Shown one piece after another: positions 24,038 to 31,904 of a stretch of 32,170 bases of DNA (its first letter is position 1; the number at the start of each line of letters is the position of its first letter). The notes under the pieces were generated by a model that saw nothing but the letters and a program-made list of their open reading frames with translations, made no database searches and was not told where the DNA came from. Made by a program: the position numbers and the translations under genes. This DNA is from Chengkuizengella marina (GTDB lineage: Bacteria; Bacillota; Bacilli; Paenibacillales; KCTC-33759). Location of the stretch: NCBI RefSeq assembly GCF_009910845.1, contig NZ_SIJB01000067.1, positions 1 through 32,170 on the forward strand, in the 5' to 3' direction.

Positions 24038-25051
24038 ATGTCACTAGCAACTGCTAGAGTCCCTCAAATTTTAAGTTCAGATGTAAATAAAGATGCGTGG
24101 ATTTCTGTGCTCATTTCTGGTCTTCTCTTACAGTTGGTGATCATCATGATCTGGCTATTACTAAAAAGATATCCAACTATAACATGGTATCAAATACTAT
24201 CAGCAACACTTGGATCTTTTATGGGGAAAATTATAAGTCTTTCATTTGCGGGGTATTTTATTTATATAGCTACAATGGAAGTGTTATCTGCTGCAGAGTT
24301 ACTACAATTTTGGATGCTTACTTTCACTCCAAAATTTATCATCATTATACTTGTTACGTTTGCAGGGATTTTACTTGCAAGAGAAAACCTTCAAACGATT
24401 ATTCGATTTTATACTTTTACAGTTATTTTGATTATTATATTTCCTATTCTGGCTACCGTTACTTTTATTAATTCTGATATTCGTTATATATTACCTTTGG
24501 GATCAACTGGAACCTCAGCTATTCTCAATGCTTCCTATGAATCATTTTGTTCCTTAACCGGTATCATAGCAATGATCATGATATATGTGCAGACAAAAGG
24601 ATCTGCATTACAAAAACTTGGTACCATATCTTTAGCTAATTTATGCATGACACTTTTTTTCTCTTTTTTGTTATTTTCAGCTTCAGTGGTTCTTAGTCCT
24701 GAACTGCTTACAGTGGCAAAGTTTTATGCTATTTTTACGGTCAGAGATCTTACGCTAGGTTTAATTCAACGAATCGATTTATATTACGTACTAATTGGAT
24801 TGTTATTTAAAATTGTATCCTGTGTCACATTTTTATATCTATCTGCATCAGGAATTGGGCATGTATTAGGTAAAAATCACCATCGAGAAGCTGTTCCTTA
24901 TTTAGGATTAATCGTTATTTTATTAGCTCTATCCCCTCTTTTTGATACAACAAATATTAATAATATCGTGACCGTTACATTTGTTGTTATCATTCCTAGC
25001 TTGTTATTAATTTTCTCTTATATGTTCAATAGAAATAAGAACTTAATGTAA
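24038..25051 (+). CDS. GerAB-type germinant receptor permease subunit (B)
   Basis: 337 aa from the first ATG. An integral membrane protein with about nine to ten helices, related to amino-acid permeases; in the receptor it binds the germinant in the spore inner membrane. The family normally has about 20 more residues at the N-terminus, and these are present in frame upstream: ETYPITRTKLFIFLVQSQ runs straight into MSLATARVP. The strong AAAGGAGG (23961-23968) stands nine bases before an ATA at 23978, where an ATG would be expected. So either ATA initiates or the true start codon has mutated; using 24038 would cut the first helix. It is the first gene of the operon, 12 to 21 bases before the A subunit. 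Confidence 0.9.
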   Translation: MSLATARVPQILSSDVNKDAWISVLISGLLLQLVIIMIWLLLKRYPTITWYQILSATLGSFMGKIISLSFAGYFIYIATMEVLSAAELLQFWMLTFTPKFIIIILVTFAGILLARENLQTIIRFYTFTVILIIIFPILATVTFINSDIRYILPLGSTGTSAILNASYESFCSLTGIIAMIMIYVQTKGSALQKLGTISLANLCMTLFFSFLLFSASVVLSPELLTVAKFYAIFTVRDLTLGLIQRIDLYYVLIGLLFKIVSCVTFLYLSASGIGHVLGKNHHREAVPYLGLIVILLALSPLFDTTNINNIVTVTFVVIIPSLLLIFSYMFNRNKNLM

Positions 25052-25072
25052 AAAGTTATCGGAGTGAAAAAA

Positions 25073-26527
25073 GTGAATATATTCCATAGATTTTTTAAGA
25101 ATAAAAAACAAAAAACTAAACCTGCTAAAACATACAATAAAGATATCTCATCAAATTTATCACAAAATAAATTATACATGGAATCAATTTTTCACCATAC
25201 TGAAGATATCACTTCAAAAGAAATTACTTTTCTTAATAGAACAGGGGTCATGTATTATTTAAACTCTTTAGTTAATCAATTTGATGTAGGAGAACGTATT
25301 ATTGAACCCCTTTTTTCTGCAGAAGAAAATGAATTACAGCAAGTATTATCCTTTGCTGCTATAGAAATAACTGAATGTTTAGAAGAAGTAATTGAATTAA
25401 TCATCGAAGGAAACTGTGTCATTTTTTTCGAATCAGATCCAAAAGCCTATGTAATTAGTGTGTCCGAAATTATTAGTCGTGACATTTCTTTTTCAGAAAC
25501 AGAGCAGGCAGTGATAGGATCACACCTTGGTTTTATAGAAAATCTTTCAAAAAATCTATCCCTCATTCGTGCTAATGTCAAAAATCCCAATTTATCCGTA
25601 AAAAATCATCAATGTGGGACACGTACAAGAACGAAACTAGCGCTGGTATATGTAAATAATATAACTGACAATAAAATGATTCAAAAAATTGTAACAAGAA
25701 TATCTGAAATTAATATTAATCATCTTGAGGGATTAGGTGAACTTCAAAAATATTTAGAGGACGTTCCTTTTACTCCCTTTCCCCAATTCCTTTGGACAGA
25801 GCGAGTAGATAAAACAGCCTCTTTGTTATTAAAAGGGAGAGTAGGTTTATTGGTTGATGGATATTCTGGATGTCTTATATTACCTGCTACTTTTTTTGAT
25901 TTTTTTCAAGCTTCTGATGATTTTAATTCTAGATGGTTAATTAGTTTATTCTATCCATCCATTCGAATCATAGCCTTAGTGGGTTCAATACTCTTGCCTG
26001 CCTATTATATTAGTATTGTATCTTATAACTTTGACACGATATCCCTTGATCTTATATTACCGATACAAGATGCATTACAGACCGTTCCTTTTAACCCCTT
26101 GGTTGAAGCAACATTTATGAGCCTTACGTTAGAACTTCTCAGGGAGTCAGCTGTGAGATTACCTCGTCCTATAGCAGAAACAGTAGGCATTGTTGGTGGA
26201 TTAATAATAGGTGATGCCATAGTAGATGCAGGGTTGGTCTCGAATTTTATGATTATTATTATTGCTTTAACAGGAATTGCTACATTTATTGGTCCTTATA
26301 ATGAAATGAGAGTCACTATCCGTTTATTAAGCTTCCCTATGATGATTGCCGCTTCAATCTTGGGTCTAGCAGGGATGACATTTGGAATTATATTTATTAT
26401 GATACACCTCTGTATACTAGAACCTTACGGTAAACCATATTTATCTTTTGATTATTTACTGAAATTATCATCTAAAATTAGTTTTTCACGAAAACGTGTA
26501 CCTAGTAAAGGTAGTAATAAGCAATGA
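25073..26527 (+). CDS. GerAA-type germinant receptor subunit (A)
   Basis: 484 aa from the GTG at 25073, eight bases after GGAG; a GTG three codons earlier overlaps that site. It has a soluble N-terminal domain (about 30-270) ending in the conserved PFPQ...TERVDK stretch, then KGRVGLLVDGYSGCLILPAT, and a C-terminal membrane domain with about five helices (about 290-460, with VEATFMSLTLELLREsAVRL, RPIAETVGIVGGLIIGDAIV, IGPYNEMRVTIR). It is slightly shorter at the N-terminus than some GerAA proteins, and the lysine-rich start (KNKKQKTK) is normal. It works with the B and C subunits in the spore inner membrane. The order B-A-C is a less common arrangement. Confidence 0.95.
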   Translation: MNIFHRFFKNKKQKTKPAKTYNKDISSNLSQNKLYMESIFHHTEDITSKEITFLNRTGVMYYLNSLVNQFDVGERIIEPLFSAEENELQQVLSFAAIEITECLEEVIELIIEGNCVIFFESDPKAYVISVSEIISRDISFSETEQAVIGSHLGFIENLSKNLSLIRANVKNPNLSVKNHQCGTRTRTKLALVYVNNITDNKMIQKIVTRISEININHLEGLGELQKYLEDVPFTPFPQFLWTERVDKTASLLLKGRVGLLVDGYSGCLILPATFFDFFQASDDFNSRWLISLFYPSIRIIALVGSILLPAYYISIVSYNFDTISLDLILPIQDALQTVPFNPLVEATFMSLTLELLRESAVRLPRPIAETVGIVGGLIIGDAIVDAGLVSNFMIIIIALTGIATFIGPYNEMRVTIRLLSFPMMIAASILGLAGMTFGIIFIMIHLCILEPYGKPYLSFDYLLKLSSKISFSRKRVPSKGSNKQ

Positions 26528-26666
26528 GTATGTTATTTATTTTATTTAATTTTGATTATGCGAAGCATATTTATTGGCCTTAGAATAAAAAATCAGTACA
26601 AGTACATCTTAAATACTGAAAGAAATAATTCGTCGGAATCACGATTTCATTTAAATGGAGGTTCAT

Positions 26667-27776
26667 GTGTATATAAGAAATCTTTTATTTTCGTTGCTTA
26701 TCTTTTTATGCCTATTATTAAATGGGTGTTGGGATCAACGTTTATTAAGTGAATTATTTATAGCTATTGGGACTAGTATTGAGAAGCAGGATGATAAATT
26801 AATCACAAGGTATGCTTTTGTAGCGGAGGAACAAGGCAAACAAAAAATAGAGGTAATTGTAACTGAAGCTGGTACATTAAAAGGGAACGATACAAAAGTA
26901 AATCAATATATGGATGGAATATTTTCACCTTCTGACATTTCATATACGATCATGAGTAGTGAAGTTGTAAAAAAGCATGATCTACTATCATTATTTAGTG
27001 TAGATTATATGTCTTCATCTAATGTACTAAGACTAATCCCAGTTGTTACAAATGACAGTATAAAAGATATTTTCCATATTATAGAAACCAAAAATGATTA
27101 TAAGTATACAACGGAACTATTAGAAGATGCAGCTTACGATACCTTAACAACATCTACTAATTTGCAAAAACTTCTACCCTTCCTATATGATCCTAGTATG
27201 GATTTCACACTACCTTATATTTCAATTGATCAGAATAAAATTAAAGTCTCAGGGGTCGCATTATTTCATAATAAAATGTATACAGGAACTACTTTACTTG
27301 ATGATGATGCTACATTCTTTTTATTACTTTCCAATCAAAAAGGAAAAAGAGCACAGATGGAAGTAAACATAAGCCAGAATGATCAGCCTTTCTTCATTGT
27401 TGTAGAAGTTAAAAAAAGCAAAAGTAAAATAAATATCGAACATATAAAAGGTAAAAATATAAAAGCTTCCATTCATTTATTTTTACAAGTATTTATCCTA
27501 GAAACTTCAAATGTAAATCAATATTCTAAGTATGAAACAAGTTTTGAAAAAATGCTAGAAAATTATTTTACAACAAAAGCAAATCTAATAATAAATACTT
27601 TGCAAAAAGCAAATTGTGACGCGTTTGGAATTGGTAGAGAATTAAAAGCTTATCACTTAAATACGTGGAAACAGTTGCAGTTAGATTGGGGAAAGCATTA
27701 TCAGTCCGTGATCATTGAACCTCATGTCAAAGTGGAGGTAATAAATAAATCTTTAATGGACTTTAATGAACGTTAA
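26667..27776 (+). CDS. GerAC-type germinant receptor lipoprotein (C)
   Basis: 369 aa from the GTG at 26667, five bases after GGAGG; an ATG four codons earlier contains that GGAGG. The lipoprotein signal peptide has lipobox LLNGC (Cys21) followed by WD, the hallmark of Ger(x)C proteins (GCWD). The body follows the family (ELFIAIGTSI, YAFVAEEQGK, VVTNDSI, KVSGVALFHNKMYTG), with a long C-terminal helix (KANCDAFGIGRELK). It is anchored on the outer leaflet of the spore inner membrane. The gap of 139 bp after the A gene is long for this operon and contains no gene. Confidence 0.93.
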   Translation: MYIRNLLFSLLIFLCLLLNGCWDQRLLSELFIAIGTSIEKQDDKLITRYAFVAEEQGKQKIEVIVTEAGTLKGNDTKVNQYMDGIFSPSDISYTIMSSEVVKKHDLLSLFSVDYMSSSNVLRLIPVVTNDSIKDIFHIIETKNDYKYTTELLEDAAYDTLTTSTNLQKLLPFLYDPSMDFTLPYISIDQNKIKVSGVALFHNKMYTGTTLLDDDATFFLLLSNQKGKRAQMEVNISQNDQPFFIVVEVKKSKSKINIEHIKGKNIKASIHLFLQVFILETSNVNQYSKYETSFEKMLENYFTTKANLIINTLQKANCDAFGIGRELKAYHLNTWKQLQLDWGKHYQSVIIEPHVKVEVINKSLMDFNER

Positions 27777-27823
27777 ATCTAAGCATTTATGAATTATCCA
27801 TATTAACTAAAGGAGAGAATTTT

Positions 27824-28450
27824 TTGGAAAAAAATTCGAATATTACTAATTTACTAACACCTAAAAATTCTGTATTGGTTTTAATTGATCATCAACCTCA
27901 AATGTTCTTAGGGGTAGAAAGTCACCACCGTCAATCTATTCTTAATAATGTAATAGGACTAGCAAAGTCAGCAAAAGTATTCGAAGTGCCAACCATTCTT
28001 ACAACGGTAGGAGCAAAAGGTTTCTCAGGTTCCTTACATCCAGAAATCCAAGCTGTATTTCCACAACAAGAACCAATTGATAGAACTTCTTTAAACGCTT
28101 GGGAAGACAAGAGGATTGTCAAAGCAGTAAAATCAATTGGGCGTAAGAAGATCATATTCGCTGGTTTATGGACTGAAATTTGTTTGGCTTTTCCTGCTCT
28201 TTCTGCCTTAGATGAAGGTTATGATGTCCATATTATAACGGATGCGTCTGGAGGCGTAAGTATGGAAGCACACGATATGGCAATTCAACGAATGATTCAA
28301 GCAGGTGCGAAACCATTAACTTGGGAAGTTGTTTTATTTGAATGGCAACGTGATTGGGCTAGATTAGAAACTGTTGATGCAGCGAAAAATATTTCAAGAC
28401 AGCACAGTGGCGCTTTTGGTGTAGGGTTGTTTTTTACAGATCATAGATAG
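27824..28450 (+). CDS. Isochorismatase-family cysteine hydrolase (YcaC-like)
   Basis: 208 aa. TTG start seven bases after GGAGAG, with no ATG available nearby. Cysteine hydrolase fold with Asp22 (VLIDHQPQM) and Cys120 (GLWTEICLAFPALSA) as the catalytic pair. The GLWTE(I/V)C and ITDASGGVSMEAHDMAIQRM segments are typical of the YcaC branch, whose physiological substrate is unknown. True isochorismatase activity is unlikely. It follows the germination operon by 47 bp and could be read through from it, although it has its own ribosome binding site. No signal peptide. Confidence 0.93.
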   Translation: MEKNSNITNLLTPKNSVLVLIDHQPQMFLGVESHHRQSILNNVIGLAKSAKVFEVPTILTTVGAKGFSGSLHPEIQAVFPQQEPIDRTSLNAWEDKRIVKAVKSIGRKKIIFAGLWTEICLAFPALSALDEGYDVHIITDASGGVSMEAHDMAIQRMIQAGAKPLTWEVVLFEWQRDWARLETVDAAKNISRQHSGAFGVGLFFTDHR

Positions 28451-28702
28451 ATATTATTGAATATTTTATATGTTAAATTAGTATTAAGCAGGTTGAAGCC
28501 TTTAATATTTTAGGTTTTCATTCAATAAACCATTTAGCATTGAACTTTTCTATATAAGTAGTATGTATTATAAAGTTATCCATAAAAACTTAAAAGTTGC
28601 TCAATTATTTCTTAGATTTAAGTCATTGTAACTGTTGTTTATTTTAATTCCGGCTTCATATTGACACTGACATTAGCTGATTTTCCTTTATACAATACAA
28701 AG

Positions 28703-28736
28703 GTCCAGTCAAAACATTGTTTTAACTCATACAATA
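28703..28736 (+). promoter_or_regulatory. Family promoter of copy G
   Basis: GTCCAGTCA, 16 bases, CATACAATA, the best -10 of the set. It has a TTAGCTGA box at 28673-28680, 22 bases upstream. The upstream 35 bases are almost identical to those of copy E, 16 kb away. The rest of the 28451-28702 gap shows nothing. Confidence 0.65.
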
Positions 28737-28772
28737 TCTCACTGAATAAATTAAAAATGTGAGGTGTTTAAT

Positions 28773-29270
28773 ATGGGACATTTTGATAAAACAACGTGCG
28801 ATTGCTGCGTTTGTCCGATGCAGTGTGCTTTAGAGCAGTTGGTCGAACCGCAAACACAAATAAATGTCATAGTCACTACACTGGGTACTATAAGTATCTT
28901 CCTCGGGACTTTTACGTTAACAGAAGTCAAAGATTTTATTGCAAAGACGAATGTGGAAATAGACATCACAATCTGTCAAATCATTACAGTCGGTTTTCAA
29001 ACTCTTCCAACTGATTTTAAGTTAAAGCCCGTTCGAAAGGACATCGTTGGAGAATGTGTATGTTGCGAAGATCCGATGACGAATTTGTTAGTAGGTAAGA
29101 TTGGAACGAACATCTCTATACCTTCCGGTGGCATTATATCAGCAGGTGTAAAGGATGTTGGAGAAGGCATTGTTTTATTGGACAATATTAATATGGGCGT
29201 CGGCATACCAATAACACCCTTTGGTATAACTTCTACATGCTTATTAGACGCTATAGGACCTCCTAGTTAG
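28773..29270 (+). CDS. Small cysteine-rich duplicated-domain protein, copy G
   Basis: 165 aa from the ATG at 28773 (MGHFDKTT), preceded by TGAGGTG; an ATG three codons earlier overlaps that site. The first half has CDCCVCPMQCALEQL, then LTEVKDFIAK and TICQI. The second has CVCCEDPMTNLL, then VKDVGEGIVLL and STCLL. It is closest to copy A in the cysteine pattern (both keep ICQI and the MG(H)FD start), yet lies 20 kb away beyond the core block. So the family was already dispersed before the local C/D duplication. No signal peptide. Function unknown. Confidence 0.8.
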   Translation: MGHFDKTTCDCCVCPMQCALEQLVEPQTQINVIVTTLGTISIFLGTFTLTEVKDFIAKTNVEIDITICQIITVGFQTLPTDFKLKPVRKDIVGECVCCEDPMTNLLVGKIGTNISIPSGGIISAGVKDVGEGIVLLDNINMGVGIPITPFGITSTCLLDAIGPPS

Positions 29271-29300
29271 TTTACCATTTAACTGCACACACCAGCTACA

Positions 29301-29387
29301 CTATGAGCCAGTGGGGATTAAATCTACTTCTCTACTGTATTCTTCACACCTAAACATAATCCACTGATCATATACTTTAAAATCCAT
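29301..29387 (-). CDS. Small open frame after the relic frame, possibly truncated
   Basis: 28 codons (MDFKVYDQWIMFRCEEYSRE...). The ATG follows AAAGGGG and lies one base past the stop of the 29389-29562 frame, as in coupled genes. Not recognised. The short length and relic surroundings suggest a cut-off gene. Confidence 0.25.
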   Translation of the reverse strand: MDFKVYDQWIMFRCEEYSREVDLIPTGS

Positions 29388-29388
29388 A

Positions 29389-29665
29389 TTAATTTTCCCC
29401 TTTCAATTTTTTATTTTCACTTAATCGATCTAACATAACAAAGAATAACCAAGGCATATCATTGAGAACTTCTAGAGGCTTGTCCTGCACTTTCTTTTTC
29501 CATTCATCAACATCATGAAGCAATTCTATCTCATTTAGGTTTTCAATAGATTGATGAGCCATATCTATTTGCTATTGTTTAAGATGCATTAATACTTCCT
29601 CCTTAGATAAACAGTCATAGTATTCTTTCACTACATCTTGTAATAACTGTTCATATGATTTACCG
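29389..29665 (-). pseudogene. Fragment of an unrecognised gene with an amber codon
   Basis: One minus-strand frame reads SKIGKSYEQLLQDVVKEYYD...SKEEVLMHLKQ, a TAG at 29572-29574, then QIDMAHQSIENLNEIELLHD...DMPWLFFVMLDRLSENKKLK and a TAA. The TAG sits between two Gln codons and could be a nonsense change in a single protein. Alternatively it is the natural end of one gene, with the next starting at ATG 29562 or at ATG 29589, the latter behind a strong AAGGAGG. The upstream end runs into the integrase fragment, so the 5' part is missing. Highly charged and helical; not recognised. Confidence 0.4.
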
Positions 29666-29798
29666 ATTTTTGATTATGCGTTTTGTTAGACATACCCACA
29701 CGTCCTTATTAATCGAAGCAAACTTACACATAAAAGAGATACAGGAACAATTAGGACATTCTGATATTAACACTACTATGACATATACGCACACATGA
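29655..29798 (+). pseudogene. Tyrosine recombinase (integrase) C-terminal remnant
   Basis: The frame reads ...FVRHTHTSLLIEANLHIKEI, then QEQLGHSDINTTMTYTHT and a stop. This is the end of phage-type tyrosine recombinases (HxLRHTHASLLLEAG...I..VQ..LGHSDI.TTM..YTH). It carries the second catalytic Arg and following His of RHTH, the His of LGHS, and the nucleophile Tyr in TYTH. The N-terminal arm-binding, core-binding and first-Arg parts are absent, so it is inactive. It indicates a past phage or integrative element here, next to the peptide-signalling genes. Confidence 0.7.
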
Positions 29799-29814
29799 CA
29801 AAAAACATAAAAAA

Positions 29815-29856
29815 AGAGGCTTCCAATAAGTTCAGTAACTTAATGGAAAGACCTCT
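29815..29856 (-). terminator. Hairpin next to the integrase relic
   Basis: AGAGG-CTTCCA-TAAG arms pair with CTTA-TGGAA-CCTCT. The T-run is on the minus-strand side (TTTTTTTATG). It could end a minus-strand transcript or be the tail of the lost element. Confidence 0.45.
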
Positions 29857-30473
29857 CTAAAAATCTCACCGACTAATATCGGACACTTTTTCGGACACCA
29901 TCAAGGGTGTAGGAACTCAAAAACGTTGATATATCAAGGATATTACACCTTTATTACATCATACCGCCCATAAATACAACATAAATACACCATAGCTAGA
30001 TTTGCTGTAATATGTTAATATACTGTGCTAAAAGTAGCATAATATCAATGGTTTTCATCTTAATCTTATTTTATCTTGTTGTAATATGTTGCGTTTTCTA
30101 TTTCCCCTATTTCAATTAATGGTATGAACTTTTCATATATATCATCTTTGTTTTCAAGTCTATTACACGATATAGAGAACTTAGAGTACCTACTTATACG
30201 ATTCAAAAGGAAACAGGTTGCATTTTATGGAAGAGCTTGCACAATATTCAACATACGAAAGTTCTAACTCACCTCCTGCTTCTTTTAAGATTTACCAAGA
30301 CAATAATGATTATAAAGAGCTGATTTAAAGAGATCCAGTATACAACAGATAGTGTTTACTAACCGTTGGTAAATTGTTTATAGCAACTATCAGACAATTT
30401 ATATTTTAATACAATTTGTTAATATAAAGTATTTTTCAAATTTTATAACAACATATTCCTTTTTTACATAAGA
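29857..30473. other. Gene-free stretch
   Basis: No convincing gene. A 33-codon frame from 30227 lacks a good ribosome binding site. GGACACTTTTTCGGACACC near 29881 is a short direct repeat and TGTAATATGTT occurs twice (near 30006 and 30079). This may be the edge of a former mobile element, but no att site could be defined. Confidence 0.3.
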
Positions 30474-30503
30474 AAACCACCCCAATACTAAAGTAGGATG
30501 GTT
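30474..30503 (-). terminator. Terminator of the regulator-peptide unit
   Basis: On the minus strand AACCATCC...GGGGTGGTT with a following TTTTCTT, 21 bases after the peptide stop codon. Confidence 0.7.
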
Positions 30504-30523
30504 GTGTATATTTATAGTATTTT

Positions 30524-30631
30524 CTACCAACCTGTATCCATCTCACTAAGTAATGTCATAATTGAAGTGATCTCAGGTGAGATTGCTACTGCAAAGGCAA
30601 AATAAGCTAAAGATTTGAATATTTTTTTCAT
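30524..30631 (-). CDS. Putative secreted signalling peptide precursor (Phr/AloP/AimP-like)
   Basis: 35 aa. Lysine-rich start (MKKIFKS), hydrophobic core (LAYFAFAVAI), then a polar C-terminal part ending SEMDTGW. This is the build of pro-peptides secreted by Sec, trimmed outside and re-imported to act on RRNPP regulators. The ribosome binding site AGAAGG stands eight bases before the ATG. The stop codon of the upstream regulator gene falls between the two, so translation is coupled. A terminator follows directly. The mature signal is likely within the last 5-10 residues, which is an inference from known systems. No family member was recognised by sequence. Confidence 0.7.
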   Translation of the reverse strand: MKKIFKSLAYFAFAVAISPEITSIMTLLSEMDTGW

Positions 30632-30635
30632 AGTA

Positions 30636-31904
30636 TTAACCTTCTTTCTTTGTTAAATGAATTTTTAATTTTTCAATAGTTTTAAAAACATCTATTTCTT
30701 TATTTGATTCATGGGTATTCATAATATCCCGTAAACATTCTTTTTCTTTCTCGATTAAGTCAATCATAGCATATCTATTTGCTGCTTCTAAATAAAATTT
30801 AATTCCTTCCTCTACTCTACTCCTTAAAATGTAATAATCCCCTTTGAGTCTGAAATAGTGGGCTAGTTCAGATTTTTTAAACGGAGTAACATACTTTGTG
30901 TATAATATTTTTTCTTCTAGTTGGATGAGTTCTTCAATTGCTGATAGATTTTTAGTTTGTAAGTATATTTTAATTAATTGATTTACTGCATGTAACAAGG
31001 CATTATCTCCAAAATGCGGCAAATTTTCTTGTAAGATTGCAATAGCCAATTGATGATCTCCATTAGCTGAGTGCAACATTGATTCGTTTAACTTTGTATT
31101 ATCTTTTACTTCAGGAAGGGGAAATGTCTTATACTTATCTAAATATGCTTTTGATTGTTTATAATCACCTAAACGATAGTAACCATTGGATAAAGAACCA
31201 ATAGTGTTTGCCAACATTCTAGTGTCTGTTATCTTTTCATCTAGTGCCTTTTTATTTAATTCTACGCTCTCCTCAAATAGACATATGTAGTAAGCATGAA
31301 CCCCTAGTTTACAATATATCAAACCCTTTTCTTCACTTGTAAGGAAATCCTCAAAAAATAAAACACTTTTGCCTGAAGAAAAAGTTAACCGTAATTTAGT
31401 AAAATCATCTCTCTCAATAAAGTATGACTGCATTAATCCTTTTGCAATATAAGGCATTATTCCATGGGCTCTTGAATAACTAATAATCAATTTATAAAGC
31501 GATAACCTAACAGATGACTCTTTAATACTTTCTGCCTTTTCGTATAATATTTCTACTAAATCTATGCTATTCTCTGTGGGAGAGCTAAGAATTTTCTTTC
31601 CTAATTTAGTAATTAAACTAAGATTACTTCCCTGAATAAAATCATTTAACATAGAATATAAAACTTCTAATCTTTCCTCGGTTTCAATATAATGATCAAT
31701 TATCTTTTCATATGGTAATTTCAATATTACCCCAATCTTCAGAATATTATCCAAGTTTGGACGTTTTGTTTGCCCCGTTTCGATTCTAGATATGACAGCC
31801 TTGTCAACGTTAGTTAATTTTTCTAATTGTACTATTGTCATTTTTGCTTGTTTCCGATGATGTCGAATGAGTTCCCCTAATGATGAATGCGTTGCAGTAA
31901 TCAT
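30636..31904 (-). CDS. RRNPP-type regulator: XRE helix-turn-helix plus TPR-like domain
   Basis: 422 aa from the ATG at 31904, nine bases after AAGG; an ATG 18 codons upstream is open but has no ribosome binding site. Residues about 8-65 are an XRE-type helix-turn-helix (LGELIRHHRKQAKMTIVQLE, VDKAVISRIETGQTKRPNLD). The rest is helical with TPR-like hairpins (CLFEESVELNKKALDEK, SLSNGYYRLGDYKQSKAYLD, HYFRLKGDYYILRSRVEEGI). Length and layout match NprR, AimR and the AloR proteins of Paenibacillus rather than the shorter PlcR. In those systems a short re-imported peptide binds the TPR groove and changes DNA binding. A peptide gene lies 4 bp downstream. Targets are unknown; autoregulation is plausible. 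Confidence 0.85.
   Translation of the reverse strand: MITATHSSLGELIRHHRKQAKMTIVQLEKLTNVDKAVISRIETGQTKRPNLDNILKIGVILKLPYEKIIDHYIETEERLEVLYSMLNDFIQGSNLSLITKLGKKILSSPTENSIDLVEILYEKAESIKESSVRLSLYKLIISYSRAHGIMPYIAKGLMQSYFIERDDFTKLRLTFSSGKSVLFFEDFLTSEEKGLIYCKLGVHAYYICLFEESVELNKKALDEKITDTRMLANTIGSLSNGYYRLGDYKQSKAYLDKYKTFPLPEVKDNTKLNESMLHSANGDHQLAIAILQENLPHFGDNALLHAVNQLIKIYLQTKNLSAIEELIQLEEKILYTKYVTPFKKSELAHYFRLKGDYYILRSRVEEGIKFYLEAANRYAMIDLIEKEKECLRDIMNTHESNKEIDVFKTIEKLKIHLTKKEG

Noticed and set aside
29881-29905. GGACACTTTTTCGGACACC as a possible attachment core
   Set aside because: No second copy was found in the window, so an att site cannot be supported.
30227-30328. Plus-strand 33-codon frame (MEELAQYSTY...)
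   Set aside because: No well-placed ribosome binding site, no promoter and no recognisable product.
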